From Acidovorax sp. MR-S7 (GTDB lineage: Bacteria > Pseudomonadota > Gammaproteobacteria > Burkholderiales > Burkholderiaceae_C): 50,021 nt of DNA. Shown here piece after piece: positions 43,939-50,021 of this stretch. Numbering within the stretch: the first letter of the stretch is position 1; every line of letters begins with the position of its first letter. A program made the translations under genes and the position numbers. Under the pieces are notes generated by a model. It worked only from the letters and a program-made list of their open reading frames with translations, was not told the DNA's origin and made no database searches. The stretch covers positions 1-50,021 of the forward strand of contig NZ_DF238948.1 of assembly GCF_000400995.2 (NCBI RefSeq), in the 5' to 3' direction.

Positions 43939-43961
43939 AGGCGCGGGCATGCCCCGCGCCC
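43939..43961 (+). terminator. GC-rich hairpin after the SulP gene
   Basis: GGCGCGGG-CATGC-CCCGCGCC folds into an eight-base stem just past the SulP stop. There is no T tract, so it is a possible, weak terminator or processing site before the NfeD gene. Confidence 0.35.
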
Positions 43962-44035
43962 CTGCCCGTCCATCCTTTGAAAACCGCCGCATTTCGCCCA
44001 GAATGGGCCGGCTTTACTTTTTCCATTCAAGGGAC

Positions 44036-44467
44036 ATGAACCTCGACGCATCCACATACTGGTGGCTTCTGGCCGGCGCTGCCGTGGTGGCCGAACTGCT
44101 CACCGGCACCTTCTACCTGCTGATGCTGGCCGTCGGCCTGGCCGCGGGCGCCGTGGCCGCGCATGCCGGGCTGGGCACGGCGGCGCAGATCCTGGCCAGC
44201 GCCGTGGTCGGCGTCGCCACCGTGCTCGGCGCGTATTTCGCGCGCCGCAGCCGCCCGGGCGAGCCCTCGGCCCGCGCGGACCGCAGCGTCAACCTCGACG
44301 TGGGCGAAACCGTCCACATCGACGCCTGGCAGCCCGACGGCACCGCCACCGTGAAATACCGCGGCGCGAGCTGGACGGCCATCCACCGCCCCGGCATCAC
44401 GCCCGCCACGGGCCCGCACCGCGTGGCCGAGCTGGTGGGCAACCGGCTGCTGGTCGATCCCCTTTGA
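44036..44467 (+). CDS. NfeD-like membrane protein
   Basis: The 143-residue short NfeD protein has two or three membrane helices (residues about 8-75: WLLAGAAVVAELLTGTFYLL, then AQILASAVVGVATVLGAYF) and a C-terminal OB-fold (about 85-143) with GETVHIDAWQPDGTATVKYR. Such proteins pair with an SPFH protein to organise membrane microdomains. The start is ATG at 44036 with AAGGGA upstream. It is 26 bp before the SPFH gene. Confidence 0.88.
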   Translation: MNLDASTYWWLLAGAAVVAELLTGTFYLLMLAVGLAAGAVAAHAGLGTAAQILASAVVGVATVLGAYFARRSRPGEPSARADRSVNLDVGETVHIDAWQPDGTATVKYRGASWTAIHRPGITPATGPHRVAELVGNRLLVDPL

Positions 44468-44493
44468 TCCATTCCCTCGCAGAAAGACACTCC

Positions 44494-45411
44494 ATGGAAA
44501 TCGCCATCGTCCTCTTCGTGATCGCCGTGATCTTCATCGTGCGCGCCGTCAAGATCGTTCCGCAGCAGCACGCCTGGGTGAAGGAGCGCCTGGGCAAGTA
44601 CGCCGGCACGCTCACGCCCGGCCCCAAGTTCATCATTCCCTTCGTGGACCGCATCGCCTACCGGCACAGCCTCAAGGAGATCCCGCTGGACGTGCCCAGC
44701 CAGATCTGCATCACCAAGGACAACACGCAGCTGCAGGTGGACGGCATCCTCTACTTCCAGGTGACCGACCCGATGCGCGCCAGCTACGGCTCGTCCAACT
44801 ACATCATGGCCGTCACCCAGCTCGCGCAGACCTCGCTGCGCAGCGTGATCGGCAAGCTGGAGCTGGACAAGACCTTCGAGGAGCGCGACATGATCAATGC
44901 GCAGGTGGTGTCGGCCATCGACGAGGCCGCGCTGAACTGGGGCGTGAAGGTGCTGCGCTACGAGATCAAGGACCTGACGCCGCCCGCCGAGATCCTGCGC
45001 GCCATGCAGGCGCAGATCACCGCCGAGCGCGAGAAGCGCGCGCTGATCGCCGCGTCGGAAGGCCGCCGCCAGGAGCAGATCAACATCGCCACCGGCGAGC
45101 GCGAGGCCTTCATCGCCCGCTCGGAAGGCGAGAAGCAGGCCGTCATCAACAAGGCCCAGGGCGAGGCCGAATCCATCAAGGCCGTGGCCGACGCCACCGC
45201 GCAGGCGCTGGAGCGCGTGGCCGCGGCCATCCGCCAGCCGGGCGGCGAACAGGCGGTGCAGCTCAAGGTGGCCGAGCAGGCCGTCACCGCCTACGGCAGG
45301 CTGGCGCAGGACGCCACCACCACGCTGGTCGTGCCGAGCAACATGACCGAGGTCTCCGCGCTCATCACGTCGGCCATGAAGATGGTGCAGGCGGGCACGC
45401 AGCGCGGGTGA
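44494..45411 (+). CDS. qmcA: SPFH/band 7 protein (QmcA-like)
   Basis: The 305-residue protein has an N-terminal membrane helix (MEIAIVLFVIAVIFIV), the SPFH domain (about 25-190: KERLGKYAGTLTPGPKFIIPF, QVDGILYFQVTDPMRASYGS), then a coiled-coil (ASEGRRQEQINIATGEREAF, RSEGEKQAVINKAQGEAES) and an Ala-rich end. It is a stomatin/QmcA-type membrane scaffold, working with the adjacent NfeD protein. AAAGACACTCC precedes the ATG. Confidence 0.92.
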   Translation: MEIAIVLFVIAVIFIVRAVKIVPQQHAWVKERLGKYAGTLTPGPKFIIPFVDRIAYRHSLKEIPLDVPSQICITKDNTQLQVDGILYFQVTDPMRASYGSSNYIMAVTQLAQTSLRSVIGKLELDKTFEERDMINAQVVSAIDEAALNWGVKVLRYEIKDLTPPAEILRAMQAQITAEREKRALIAASEGRRQEQINIATGEREAFIARSEGEKQAVINKAQGEAESIKAVADATAQALERVAAAIRQPGGEQAVQLKVAEQAVTAYGRLAQDATTTLVVPSNMTEVSALITSAMKMVQAGTQRG

Positions 45412-45422
45412 GCCCGGAGCCT

Positions 45423-45440
45423 GTGCGGCCATCGCCGCAC
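45423..45440 (+). terminator. Hairpin after the SPFH gene
   Basis: GTGCGGC-CATC-GCCGCAC is a perfect seven-base stem a few bases past the stop of the SPFH gene. A second GCCGCC/GGCGGC dyad with an A-rich loop lies at 45475-45492. Neither has a T run; together they may end the operon. Confidence 0.4.
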
Positions 45441-45564
45441 GGGGCCTACCCCCACGTCGGATAGCGCTTACGGGGCCGCCAAAACCGGCGGCGCACATTT
45501 ATCTCCGCAGGTTGGAATTCGCCAGCATGCTTCTTTTTCTTGGGAACTCCATAGGAGATATGTA

Positions 45565-45939
45565 ATGCCTACCAACAATCCTCAGGGACATAACCAGCAC
45601 ACGAACGAGAGCAACCGCCAGGGCAGCCAGAGCCACAACCAAAGCAACCAGGGCAACCAGGGCAATCAGTCGGGTGGCCGCGGCTTCGCATCGATGGACC
45701 CCGAACGCCAGCGCGAAATCGCGGCGGAAGGCGGCCGCGCCGCACATGCCTCGGGCAATGCCCACGAGTTCAGCTCGCAGGAAGCCCGCGAAGCCGGCTC
45801 CAAGAGCCACGGCGGCAACCAGGCCTCCTCGCAGGCCGCCAACAACACGCGCAGCGCCTCCAGCACGGGCAGCACCCGCGGCGGCTCCAGCGAGCAGCCG
45901 TCACGTGCCGGCACCCAGAGCCACAAGAACGACCGTTGA
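45565..45939 (+). CDS. KGG-motif stress protein (YciG-like)
   Basis: The 124-residue hydrophilic, disordered protein has a Gln/Asn/Ser/His-rich N-terminus (QSHNQSNQGNQGNQ), then KGG-type repeats (GFASMDPERQREIAAEGGRA and EFSSQEAREAGSKSHGG) and a Ser/Thr/Ala tail. The stress-induced KGG family is annotated as induced by starvation or stress. A strong AGGAGAT lies before the ATG. It is followed by a hairpin terminator, so it is probably monocistronic. Confidence 0.85.
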   Translation: MPTNNPQGHNQHTNESNRQGSQSHNQSNQGNQGNQSGGRGFASMDPERQREIAAEGGRAAHASGNAHEFSSQEAREAGSKSHGGNQASSQAANNTRSASSTGSTRGGSSEQPSRAGTQSHKNDR

Positions 45940-45955
45940 CGGTGTTCTGACCTGA

Positions 45956-45980
45956 CCGGAAGGCCCGCAGGGCCTTTCGG
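45956..45980 (+). terminator. Hairpin terminator after the KGG gene
   Basis: CCGGAAGGCCC-GCA-GGGCCTTTCGG gives a strong stem (10 of 11 pairs) 17 bases past the stop. There is no pure T tail but the arm contains TTT, so it is a moderate candidate. Confidence 0.6.
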
Positions 45981-46069
45981 CTCCGCGCCACGCGGCACTC
46001 AGGGGCCCCTCGGGTGCGCAGCACCCTGCCGCCCACCGTGCGGCGTGGCGTTTTTCCAAGGAGGCTTCC

Positions 46070-46393
46070 ATGCGCATACCCAGCACATCCCGCGAACCGG
46101 CCGTCGATCCCTCGGACCGCACGGCAGCCGATCTTCCGAGCGGAGAAGATCTCAACGACCACCTGAGTGCGGAAACCGACGTGGCGGACGGCGTGAACGA
46201 CCTTCCCGCTCATGCCCTCGACGACCTGCCGAACGACGGCCCGCTGAATTTCGACGACGGCACCGACATGAGCCACCCGCGGGGCGACACGCGCCGCACG
46301 GGCGGCAGCTGGGATGCCGAGGGAACCGATCAGGGCAGGCTCAAGCCGCCTTCGGAAATGTCCTCCACGCCGCCCCCTTCTTCCCGCCGGTAA
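46070..46393 (+). CDS. Acidic hypothetical protein, 107 residues
   Basis: The product is very acidic (LPSGEDLNDHLSAETDVAD, DDLPNDGPLNFDDGTD) and probably disordered, with a Pro/Ser tail (STPPPSSRR). No family recognised and no signal. AAGGAGGCTT lies before the ATG, a strong ribosome site, which makes it likely real. It stands between the KGG gene and the convergent SDR gene and may belong to the same stress group. Confidence 0.65.
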   Translation: MRIPSTSREPAVDPSDRTAADLPSGEDLNDHLSAETDVADGVNDLPAHALDDLPNDGPLNFDDGTDMSHPRGDTRRTGGSWDAEGTDQGRLKPPSEMSSTPPPSSRR

Positions 46394-46429
46394 GACGCCA
46401 CGGCCCCCCGCCGAGGGCCGCGCCGCACT

Positions 46430-47401
46430 TCATGCGCCGTCTCCCGCATTGCCCGTGATGGGCAGCACGATGCCGGTGATGTAGCTGGAACAGGCGGGCG
46501 CCGCCAGGAACACATAGGCCGGGGAAATCTCCTCCGGCTGCGCGGGCCGGCCAAGGTGCGTGCTCTCGCCGAACTTGGCGATCTCCTCGGGCGGCTTGTC
46601 CGCGGGGTTCAGGGGCGTCCAGACCGGCCCCGGGGCCACGGCGTTCACGCGGATGCCCTTGTCCGCCAGGTTGTGCGCCAGGGCCTTGGTGAATGCATGG
46701 ATGCCCCCCTTGGTCGCGGAATAGTCCAGCAGCTCCTTGCTGCCCCGCAGCCCCGTGACCGAGCCGGTGTTGATGATGCAGTCGCCCGGCTGCAAGTGCG
46801 GCAAGGCGGCCTTGGCCATGTGGAAGTAGCCATAGATGTTCGTCCTGAACGTCTCGTCGAAGTGCTCCTCGGTCAGGTCCTCCAGCGACTGCGCATGCTC
46901 CTGGAACGCGGCATTGTTGACCAGCACGTTGAGCCGGCCGAACGCCTTCACGGCCGCCTGCACCGCCTTCTTGCAGAACCGGGGGTCCTTCACGTCGCCG
47001 GCCATGGCCAGGCTGCGCCCGCCTTCGGCTTCGATCAGCCGGCAGGTTTCCTGCGCGTCCTCGTGCTCGCTCAGGTAGACGATGGCCACGTCCGCTCCTT
47101 CGCGGGCGAACAGCACGGCGACCGCCCGCCCGATGCCGGAATCGCCCCCCGTGACCAGCGCGGTAAAGCCCTGGAGCTTGCCGCTGCCGCGGTAATGCGG
47201 CGCCTGGAACCGCGGCCGCAGCTGCATGTCTTTTTCCACCCCGGGCTTGGCGAGGTGCTGCCTGGGCAGGGGCGGCTTGGGCTCGGCGCGGCCAGGCCCC
47301 GGGGCGCTGCGCCCGGATGCCTTGCCTGCGCCGGCCTTGGCGGGCGCGGCCTTTTTCTTGTCCTGGCGTTCCTGGATTTGCCGTTGCTTTTGCAGTGTCA
47401 T
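46430..47401 (-). CDS. SDR oxidoreductase with long disordered N-terminus
   Basis: The 323-residue classical SDR begins with about 55 charged, Lys/Ala/Pro-rich residues (QERQDKKKAAPAKAGAGKAS). The Rossmann domain follows: cofactor motif TALVTGGDSGIGRAVAVLF, NNAA motif VLVNNAAFQEH, catalytic Ser in IINTGSVTGLRG and YSATKGGIHAF with Tyr and Lys. The overall pattern (including QLRPRFQAPHYRGSGKLQG) matches the YghA / general-stress SDR group, whose members are induced by stress; the substrate is unknown. Start at MTLQKQRQ is the family-like start. Confidence 0.88.
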   Translation of the reverse strand: MTLQKQRQIQERQDKKKAAPAKAGAGKASGRSAPGPGRAEPKPPLPRQHLAKPGVEKDMQLRPRFQAPHYRGSGKLQGFTALVTGGDSGIGRAVAVLFAREGADVAIVYLSEHEDAQETCRLIEAEGGRSLAMAGDVKDPRFCKKAVQAAVKAFGRLNVLVNNAAFQEHAQSLEDLTEEHFDETFRTNIYGYFHMAKAALPHLQPGDCIINTGSVTGLRGSKELLDYSATKGGIHAFTKALAHNLADKGIRVNAVAPGPVWTPLNPADKPPEEIAKFGESTHLGRPAQPEEISPAYVFLAAPACSSYITGIVLPITGNAGDGA

Positions 47402-47588
47402 GGTGGTGGCCTCGGAAAGTAAATGGTGCACCCGGGCTATCGCATGCAGGGCACCCATAAAAATCGGCTAATCCGCCCTATACCCCTCACTTGTACGCAG
47501 TTGTGCGTTCATGTAATGTTCTGCTCCGTGATTTATCGAAGCCCTCCACGTCCACTGACAATCTGTGCAACTTGCAAGGAGTGACCCG

Positions 47589-47804
47589 ATGCCCATGGAA
47601 CTCATGGTGGCGCTGGCGCGCGGCAAATTCCCTACTGCCGTGGATAATCCAGCAGACGTCGACAAACTGCGGGTGCTCGCGGCCGCAGGCCTGGTAGAAG
47701 CCCAGCTGCCGGATGTGGAAAGCGAGGCCCAGTGCGCGCAAGTGCTCGCCATTACGCCGGAAGGTAAAGCTGCCCTGGATAAAAGCATGGCGAAACCTGG
47801 ATAG
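47589..47804 (+). CDS. Small hypothetical protein, 71 residues
   Basis: The protein MPMELMVALARGKFPTAVDN... has a helical core with LRVLAAAGLVEAQ and LAITPEGKAALDKS, a shape typical of short HTH-like or winged proteins. No known family. A strong AAGGAG lies eight bases before the ATG. It shares its last bases with a perfect hairpin (47799-47826) and converges on the next gene across three bases. The low-GC tract around it differs from its neighbours. Confidence 0.6.
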   Translation: MPMELMVALARGKFPTAVDNPADVDKLRVLAAAGLVEAQLPDVESEAQCAQVLAITPEGKAALDKSMAKPG

Positions 47805-47826
47805 CGCCTATTTTTCAGCGCTATCC
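47799..47826. terminator. Perfect hairpin shared by two convergent gene ends
   Basis: GGATAGCGC (47799-47807) and GCGCTATCC (47818-47826) form a nine-base perfect stem with the loop CTATTTTTCA. It contains both stop codons (TAG at 47802-47804 on the plus strand; TAG on the minus strand at 47808-47810). With T5 in the loop it could terminate transcription in both directions. Confidence 0.6.
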
Positions 47827-48248
47827 ATTTGCAGCAGAGGGGCCTCCGTCGCAATGGCATTTTCACGGCCATCGCCGCCGATGCGAAAATGCGCAGCAGG
47901 GTTATTGACCAGTTGCAGGACGGAGCCAAAACACGACGCCGGCAGCGTGAGCGTGCCGATGGCGATGGATTCGTACAAGCCGAATCCCGGCGGCGGCAGT
48001 TCCGCCGCATTCGTGAAACCGATCTGGAGCAAGGTGCGCAGCGGGCCTGCGCGAGAGCCCAGCAACTCGATGAAACCCGTGGCCTGCGCCACGGAATAAG
48101 ACCCCTGTGAAAATGTATGCAGGCCTGAAAGAGCAACGGCCCGGACGCTTTTCACCTTGATGGTGACATAATTTTCCCAATCATGGCTGAAATCCTGCGG
48201 CTTTAATGTCGATTTGCCCCAGGGGCGGGTGGTTTGAGGGGAGATCAT
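47808..48248 (-). CDS. Hypothetical protein, 146 residues, lower GC
   Basis: The open frame encodes a soluble protein (VSVAQATGFIELLG-type SVAQATGFIELLGSRAGPLR, LPASCFGSVLQLVNNPAAHF). No signal or membrane helix, no recognised family. GGAG lies about eight bases before the ATG. GC is clearly below the surrounding genes, hinting at later acquisition. It overlaps its convergent neighbour's terminator hairpin. It may be a real orphan gene, but a chance frame is possible. Confidence 0.45.
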   Translation of the reverse strand: MISPQTTRPWGKSTLKPQDFSHDWENYVTIKVKSVRAVALSGLHTFSQGSYSVAQATGFIELLGSRAGPLRTLLQIGFTNAAELPPPGFGLYESIAIGTLTLPASCFGSVLQLVNNPAAHFRIGGDGRENAIATEAPLLQMDSAEK

Positions 48249-48432
48249 TCATTGCTCCATATTTCGATGACTCCCAAGAGAGCCTGAAAACCCAAAAATA
48301 AACAGAAACCCTAACCCTCTCTGTCGGACAAGATCGGCTCCGGTTGCCAGCGTCCGGCAAAACAAAGCGGATGCAACCATTCGCTTCATATATTGCAGCC
48401 ATGTTGCCCTTGTCGCTTTCCATGGTTGAAAA

Positions 48433-48909
48433 TCATCCCTCCCCGGATTTTTTCTTTTTCTGAACGCTGATGCTGCCGTCGGCCTCCAGAAACGCATAGC
48501 GCAGCTCCTGCAGGTCGCAGTCCGCCTCGCGCAGGGCCTTTTCGATATCGTTTTGCGAGACGCGGTGCTTTTTCCGCGCGGAGTCGAAGATCTCTCCATC
48601 GCGCCCCAGCAGCACCGCCTCCCCTTCGAGCAGCTTTTCGGCCAGGCGGAACCGCGCCGTGACCACGCCCACTACGGTGTTCAGGCCGATCAGCACCAGG
48701 CACACCACGAGGCCGCCCCACAGGGACTGGTCCTTGCCCGTCATCGACGGGCCGGCCGCTTCGCTGACCAGCATGACCACCAGCAGGTCGAAGGGAGTGA
48801 ACTGGCCCACTGTGCGCTTTCCGCTGGCGCGCATCAGCAGCAACAGCACGCCGTAGACCACGGCGGCACGGACCACCAGTTCCACGCCAGGGAGATCGAA
48901 GTCCAGCAT
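48433..48909 (-). CDS. YetF/DUF421-family membrane protein
   Basis: The 158-residue protein has three membrane helices in the N-terminal half (VVRAAVVYGVLLLLMRASGK, LLVVMLVSEAAG, GLVVCLVLIGLNTVVGVVTA) and a DUF421 soluble domain (VLLGRDGEIFDSARKKHRVS, ELRYAFLEADGSISV) at the C-terminus with a poly-Lys end. Membrane proteins of this family occur in stress and spore regulons and their role is unknown. The 184 bp before 48433 hold only a low-quality frame. Confidence 0.85.
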   Translation of the reverse strand: MLDFDLPGVELVVRAAVVYGVLLLLMRASGKRTVGQFTPFDLLVVMLVSEAAGPSMTGKDQSLWGGLVVCLVLIGLNTVVGVVTARFRLAEKLLEGEAVLLGRDGEIFDSARKKHRVSQNDIEKALREADCDLQELRYAFLEADGSISVQKKKKSGEG

Positions 48910-48930
48910 GGGCGCCCTCCTTTGCAGATC

Positions 48931-49521
48931 TCACGCGCGGCGCCGCACGGCGGCATGCACGGAGCACTTGAAGACGCCATGGAGCTGGCGCAGCGCATCG
49001 CCCTTGCGGCGCTCCGACTCCGCGGCCGTGCAGTCCTGCGGCACCCAGACCTTGTAGCCCAGCATGCGCGCGTCGGTGGCCGTGAGCATCACGCACATGT
49101 CTGCGGCCACGCCCACGATGACGAGCTTTTCGGCTCCCATCCTGTCCAGCAGGTGCTGCAAGGGCGTGGAATGGAACGCCGAGTGCTGGGGCTTGAGGAT
49201 GACCAGGTCCTGGCCGGTGGGCGCCAGCAGGCGGGCGATCTCGCCGCGCTCGCCCGGCAGGCTGGAGCAGGCGGCCAGGATGTCGCGGAACTCGCTGTGC
49301 CATGTGCCATAGTTGTCGTTCGCATAGATGGCGGCAACGCCGCGCCGTGCAAGCCGCGCCTTGAGCCGGGCAATCGCGTGCGACGCGGCCACGGCGCCCG
49401 GCAGAAGGTCGCGGGCCGTGGGGAAGTTCAGCGGATTGATCACGTCCACCAGCAAAAGCACCTCCTTGCTGCGCGGCAAGGAGGTACGCTTCAGCGAGGC
49501 GGGCCGCGGCACGGGCGTCAC
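48931..49521 (-). CDS. Isochorismatase-like cysteine hydrolase
   Basis: The 196-residue cysteine hydrolase has the catalytic Asp in LLLVDVINPLNF, the Lys in LKPQHSAFHST and the Cys in VGVAADMCVMLTATDA, complete for this family (isochorismatase, nicotinamidase, carbamoylases). The substrate cannot be fixed. A GTG start at 49521 overlaps the upstream stop (GTGA), indicating coupling with the truncated gene before it. It is followed by the YetF gene after 21 bp. Confidence 0.82.
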   Translation of the reverse strand: MTPVPRPASLKRTSLPRSKEVLLLVDVINPLNFPTARDLLPGAVAASHAIARLKARLARRGVAAIYANDNYGTWHSEFRDILAACSSLPGERGEIARLLAPTGQDLVILKPQHSAFHSTPLQHLLDRMGAEKLVIVGVAADMCVMLTATDARMLGYKVWVPQDCTAAESERRKGDALRQLHGVFKCSVHAAVRRRA

Positions 49522-49961
49522 AGCATCTTGCTGCGCTGCTGCTCCGCGCGGGACGCGCCGATGGCGGTTTCCACCTGCTTGACCTCTTCGGGCGGAGGCA
49601 GCACCGCCGGCATGCCCAGGCTCTCGATCCACAGCTCGCGGCACCACCCTTTCGTGTGGTAGAGGTGGTGGTCCTCGTCCTTCTCCACCTTGTCGTGCGC
49701 GTCCTTCAAGGCCTGGCCCACGGGCCCGCTGGCCGCTTGCGCGACCTTGCCCAGCAGCTCCCAGTTGGCGTGGTCCTTGGTTTCCGCATGCACCACGCAC
49801 TCGCAGGCCACGAGCTGCGCCGCGGCCGGGCCGCCGCCCTGCTTGGCCAGCTCCATGGCTTTCACCAGGGACTGGCCGATGTGCCGGACGACCAGGCGCG
49901 AGGGAACCGCCTCGTCCGCATCGATACCCAGGCTCTCGCAGGCCATGCGCGAGGGTGTGCA
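49518..49961 (-). pseudogene. 5'-truncated gene, His/Glu-rich protein of possible ferritin-like type
   Basis: About 148 residues of native-looking sequence remain from CTPSRMACESLGIDADEAV to the stop at 49518-49520. It contains ACECVVHAETKDHANWELLG and DAHDKVEKDEDHHLYHTKGW, with clusters of Glu and His on helices that recall ferritin-like four-helix bundles, though I cannot name the family. An in-frame Met lies upstream, but that sequence is the IS-like end, so the true N-terminus has been cut off. It was probably co-transcribed with the cysteine hydrolase, whose GTG start overlaps its stop. Confidence 0.55.
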
Positions 49962-50021
49962 GAATTTTGTGTAAACGGACAATCCACCGCCGGCGCGAGC
50001 CGGCCTGTCCGTAAGCACAAT
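49962..50021. mobile_element. Terminal segment of an IS256-like insertion sequence (right window edge)
   Basis: GAATTTTGTGTAAACGGAC at 49962-49980 matches the motif at the left window edge in opposite orientation, so the element's body would lie to the right of the window. The junction falls inside the truncated gene. The sequence beyond (a GCCGGCGCG/CGAGCCGGC dyad) is part of the IS terminus or its subterminal region. Confidence 0.45.

Noticed and set aside
42128-44035. Long plus-strand frame running through the SulP gene into nfeD
   Set aside because: It is a shifted shadow of the SulP gene, Gly/Ala/Arg rich, and only the NfeD part from 44036 has family motifs and a ribosome site.
47452-47520. 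Promoter TTGTAC-N17-TAATGT before the small gene at 47589
   Set aside because: Spacing is right but the -10 matches only three of six bases, so it is not listed as a feature.
48181-48423. An 80-residue minus-strand frame in the gap before yetF
   Set aside because: No ribosome site, no recognisable composition, overlaps the 146-residue frame; not supported.

Overview
The window is about 50 kb of GC-rich DNA that reads throughout as a Burkholderiales chromosome, most probably family Comamonadaceae (Acidovorax, Alicycliphilus or a relative). The support is an iscRSUA/hscBA-fdx operon, azurin, IMPACT-family YigZ, split chrA, a tesA/ybbA divergent pair, and a dispersed palindrome (core CCAGCGCTT...AAGCGCTGG) that I associate from memory with that family. 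No taxonomic search was possible.

Layout. 1-1772: an IS256-like terminal sequence, then two broken phage genes joined tail to tail. 1900-2156: a terminator and two identical tandem tRNA-Val(CAC) genes. 2152-8660: dnaQ, then the iron-sulfur assembly operon read right to left from an IscR-type promoter near 8650, interrupted between iscA and hscB by a terminator and a long hairpin. 8720-18154: housekeeping and accessory enzymes (uvrB, aromatic aminotransferase, a nucleotidyltransferase-like protein, DOPA-type dioxygenase, short CoA-transferase, the radical SAM protein YgiQ, azurin with a Fur-like site). 18317-20689: yigZ, an orphan lipoamide-dehydrogenase-like flavoprotein and a YjfB-like small protein. 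20702-24894: a D-amino-acid catabolic pair (dauA-like, dsdA) divergent from a HipBA toxin-antitoxin pair. 24965-29163: a DUF1569-like protein, an SMR exporter, a fumarylacetoacetase-family hydrolase, a DJ-1/PfpI protein, an RHH protein and a two-gene chromate transporter.

29160-36799 is the least explained region. Five mostly uncharacterised exported proteins (one VWA+PAN-like, one DUF3617-like) and a Yip1-like membrane protein run leftward. They diverge from a LuxR-type response regulator and an overlapping hybrid histidine kinase. The 122-bp divergent gap holds a 20-bp near-perfect palindrome and a CRP/FNR-like dyad. I put this forward as the best candidate for an undescribed signal-controlled envelope system.

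36899-44467: an orphan amino-acid-type binding protein, rlmB, an orphan YbbA-type ATPase divergent from tesA, a metC-like lyase, a BON lipoprotein, a SulP transporter and NfeD. 44494-49521: an SPFH protein (paired with NfeD), then a cluster that looks like general stress functions (KGG protein, acidic small protein, SDR with a disordered N-terminus, two small unknown genes of lower GC, a YetF/DUF421 protein, a cysteine hydrolase). 49518-50021: a gene truncated at its 5' end by a second IS256-like end, so the window is bounded on both sides by insertion-sequence termini. At least eight copies of the palindromic repeat are spread through the window, several in convergent gaps and one in frame inside ygiQ. 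No stretch over 300 bases lacks a gene; the longest gaps are 14510-14772 and 8483-8719.
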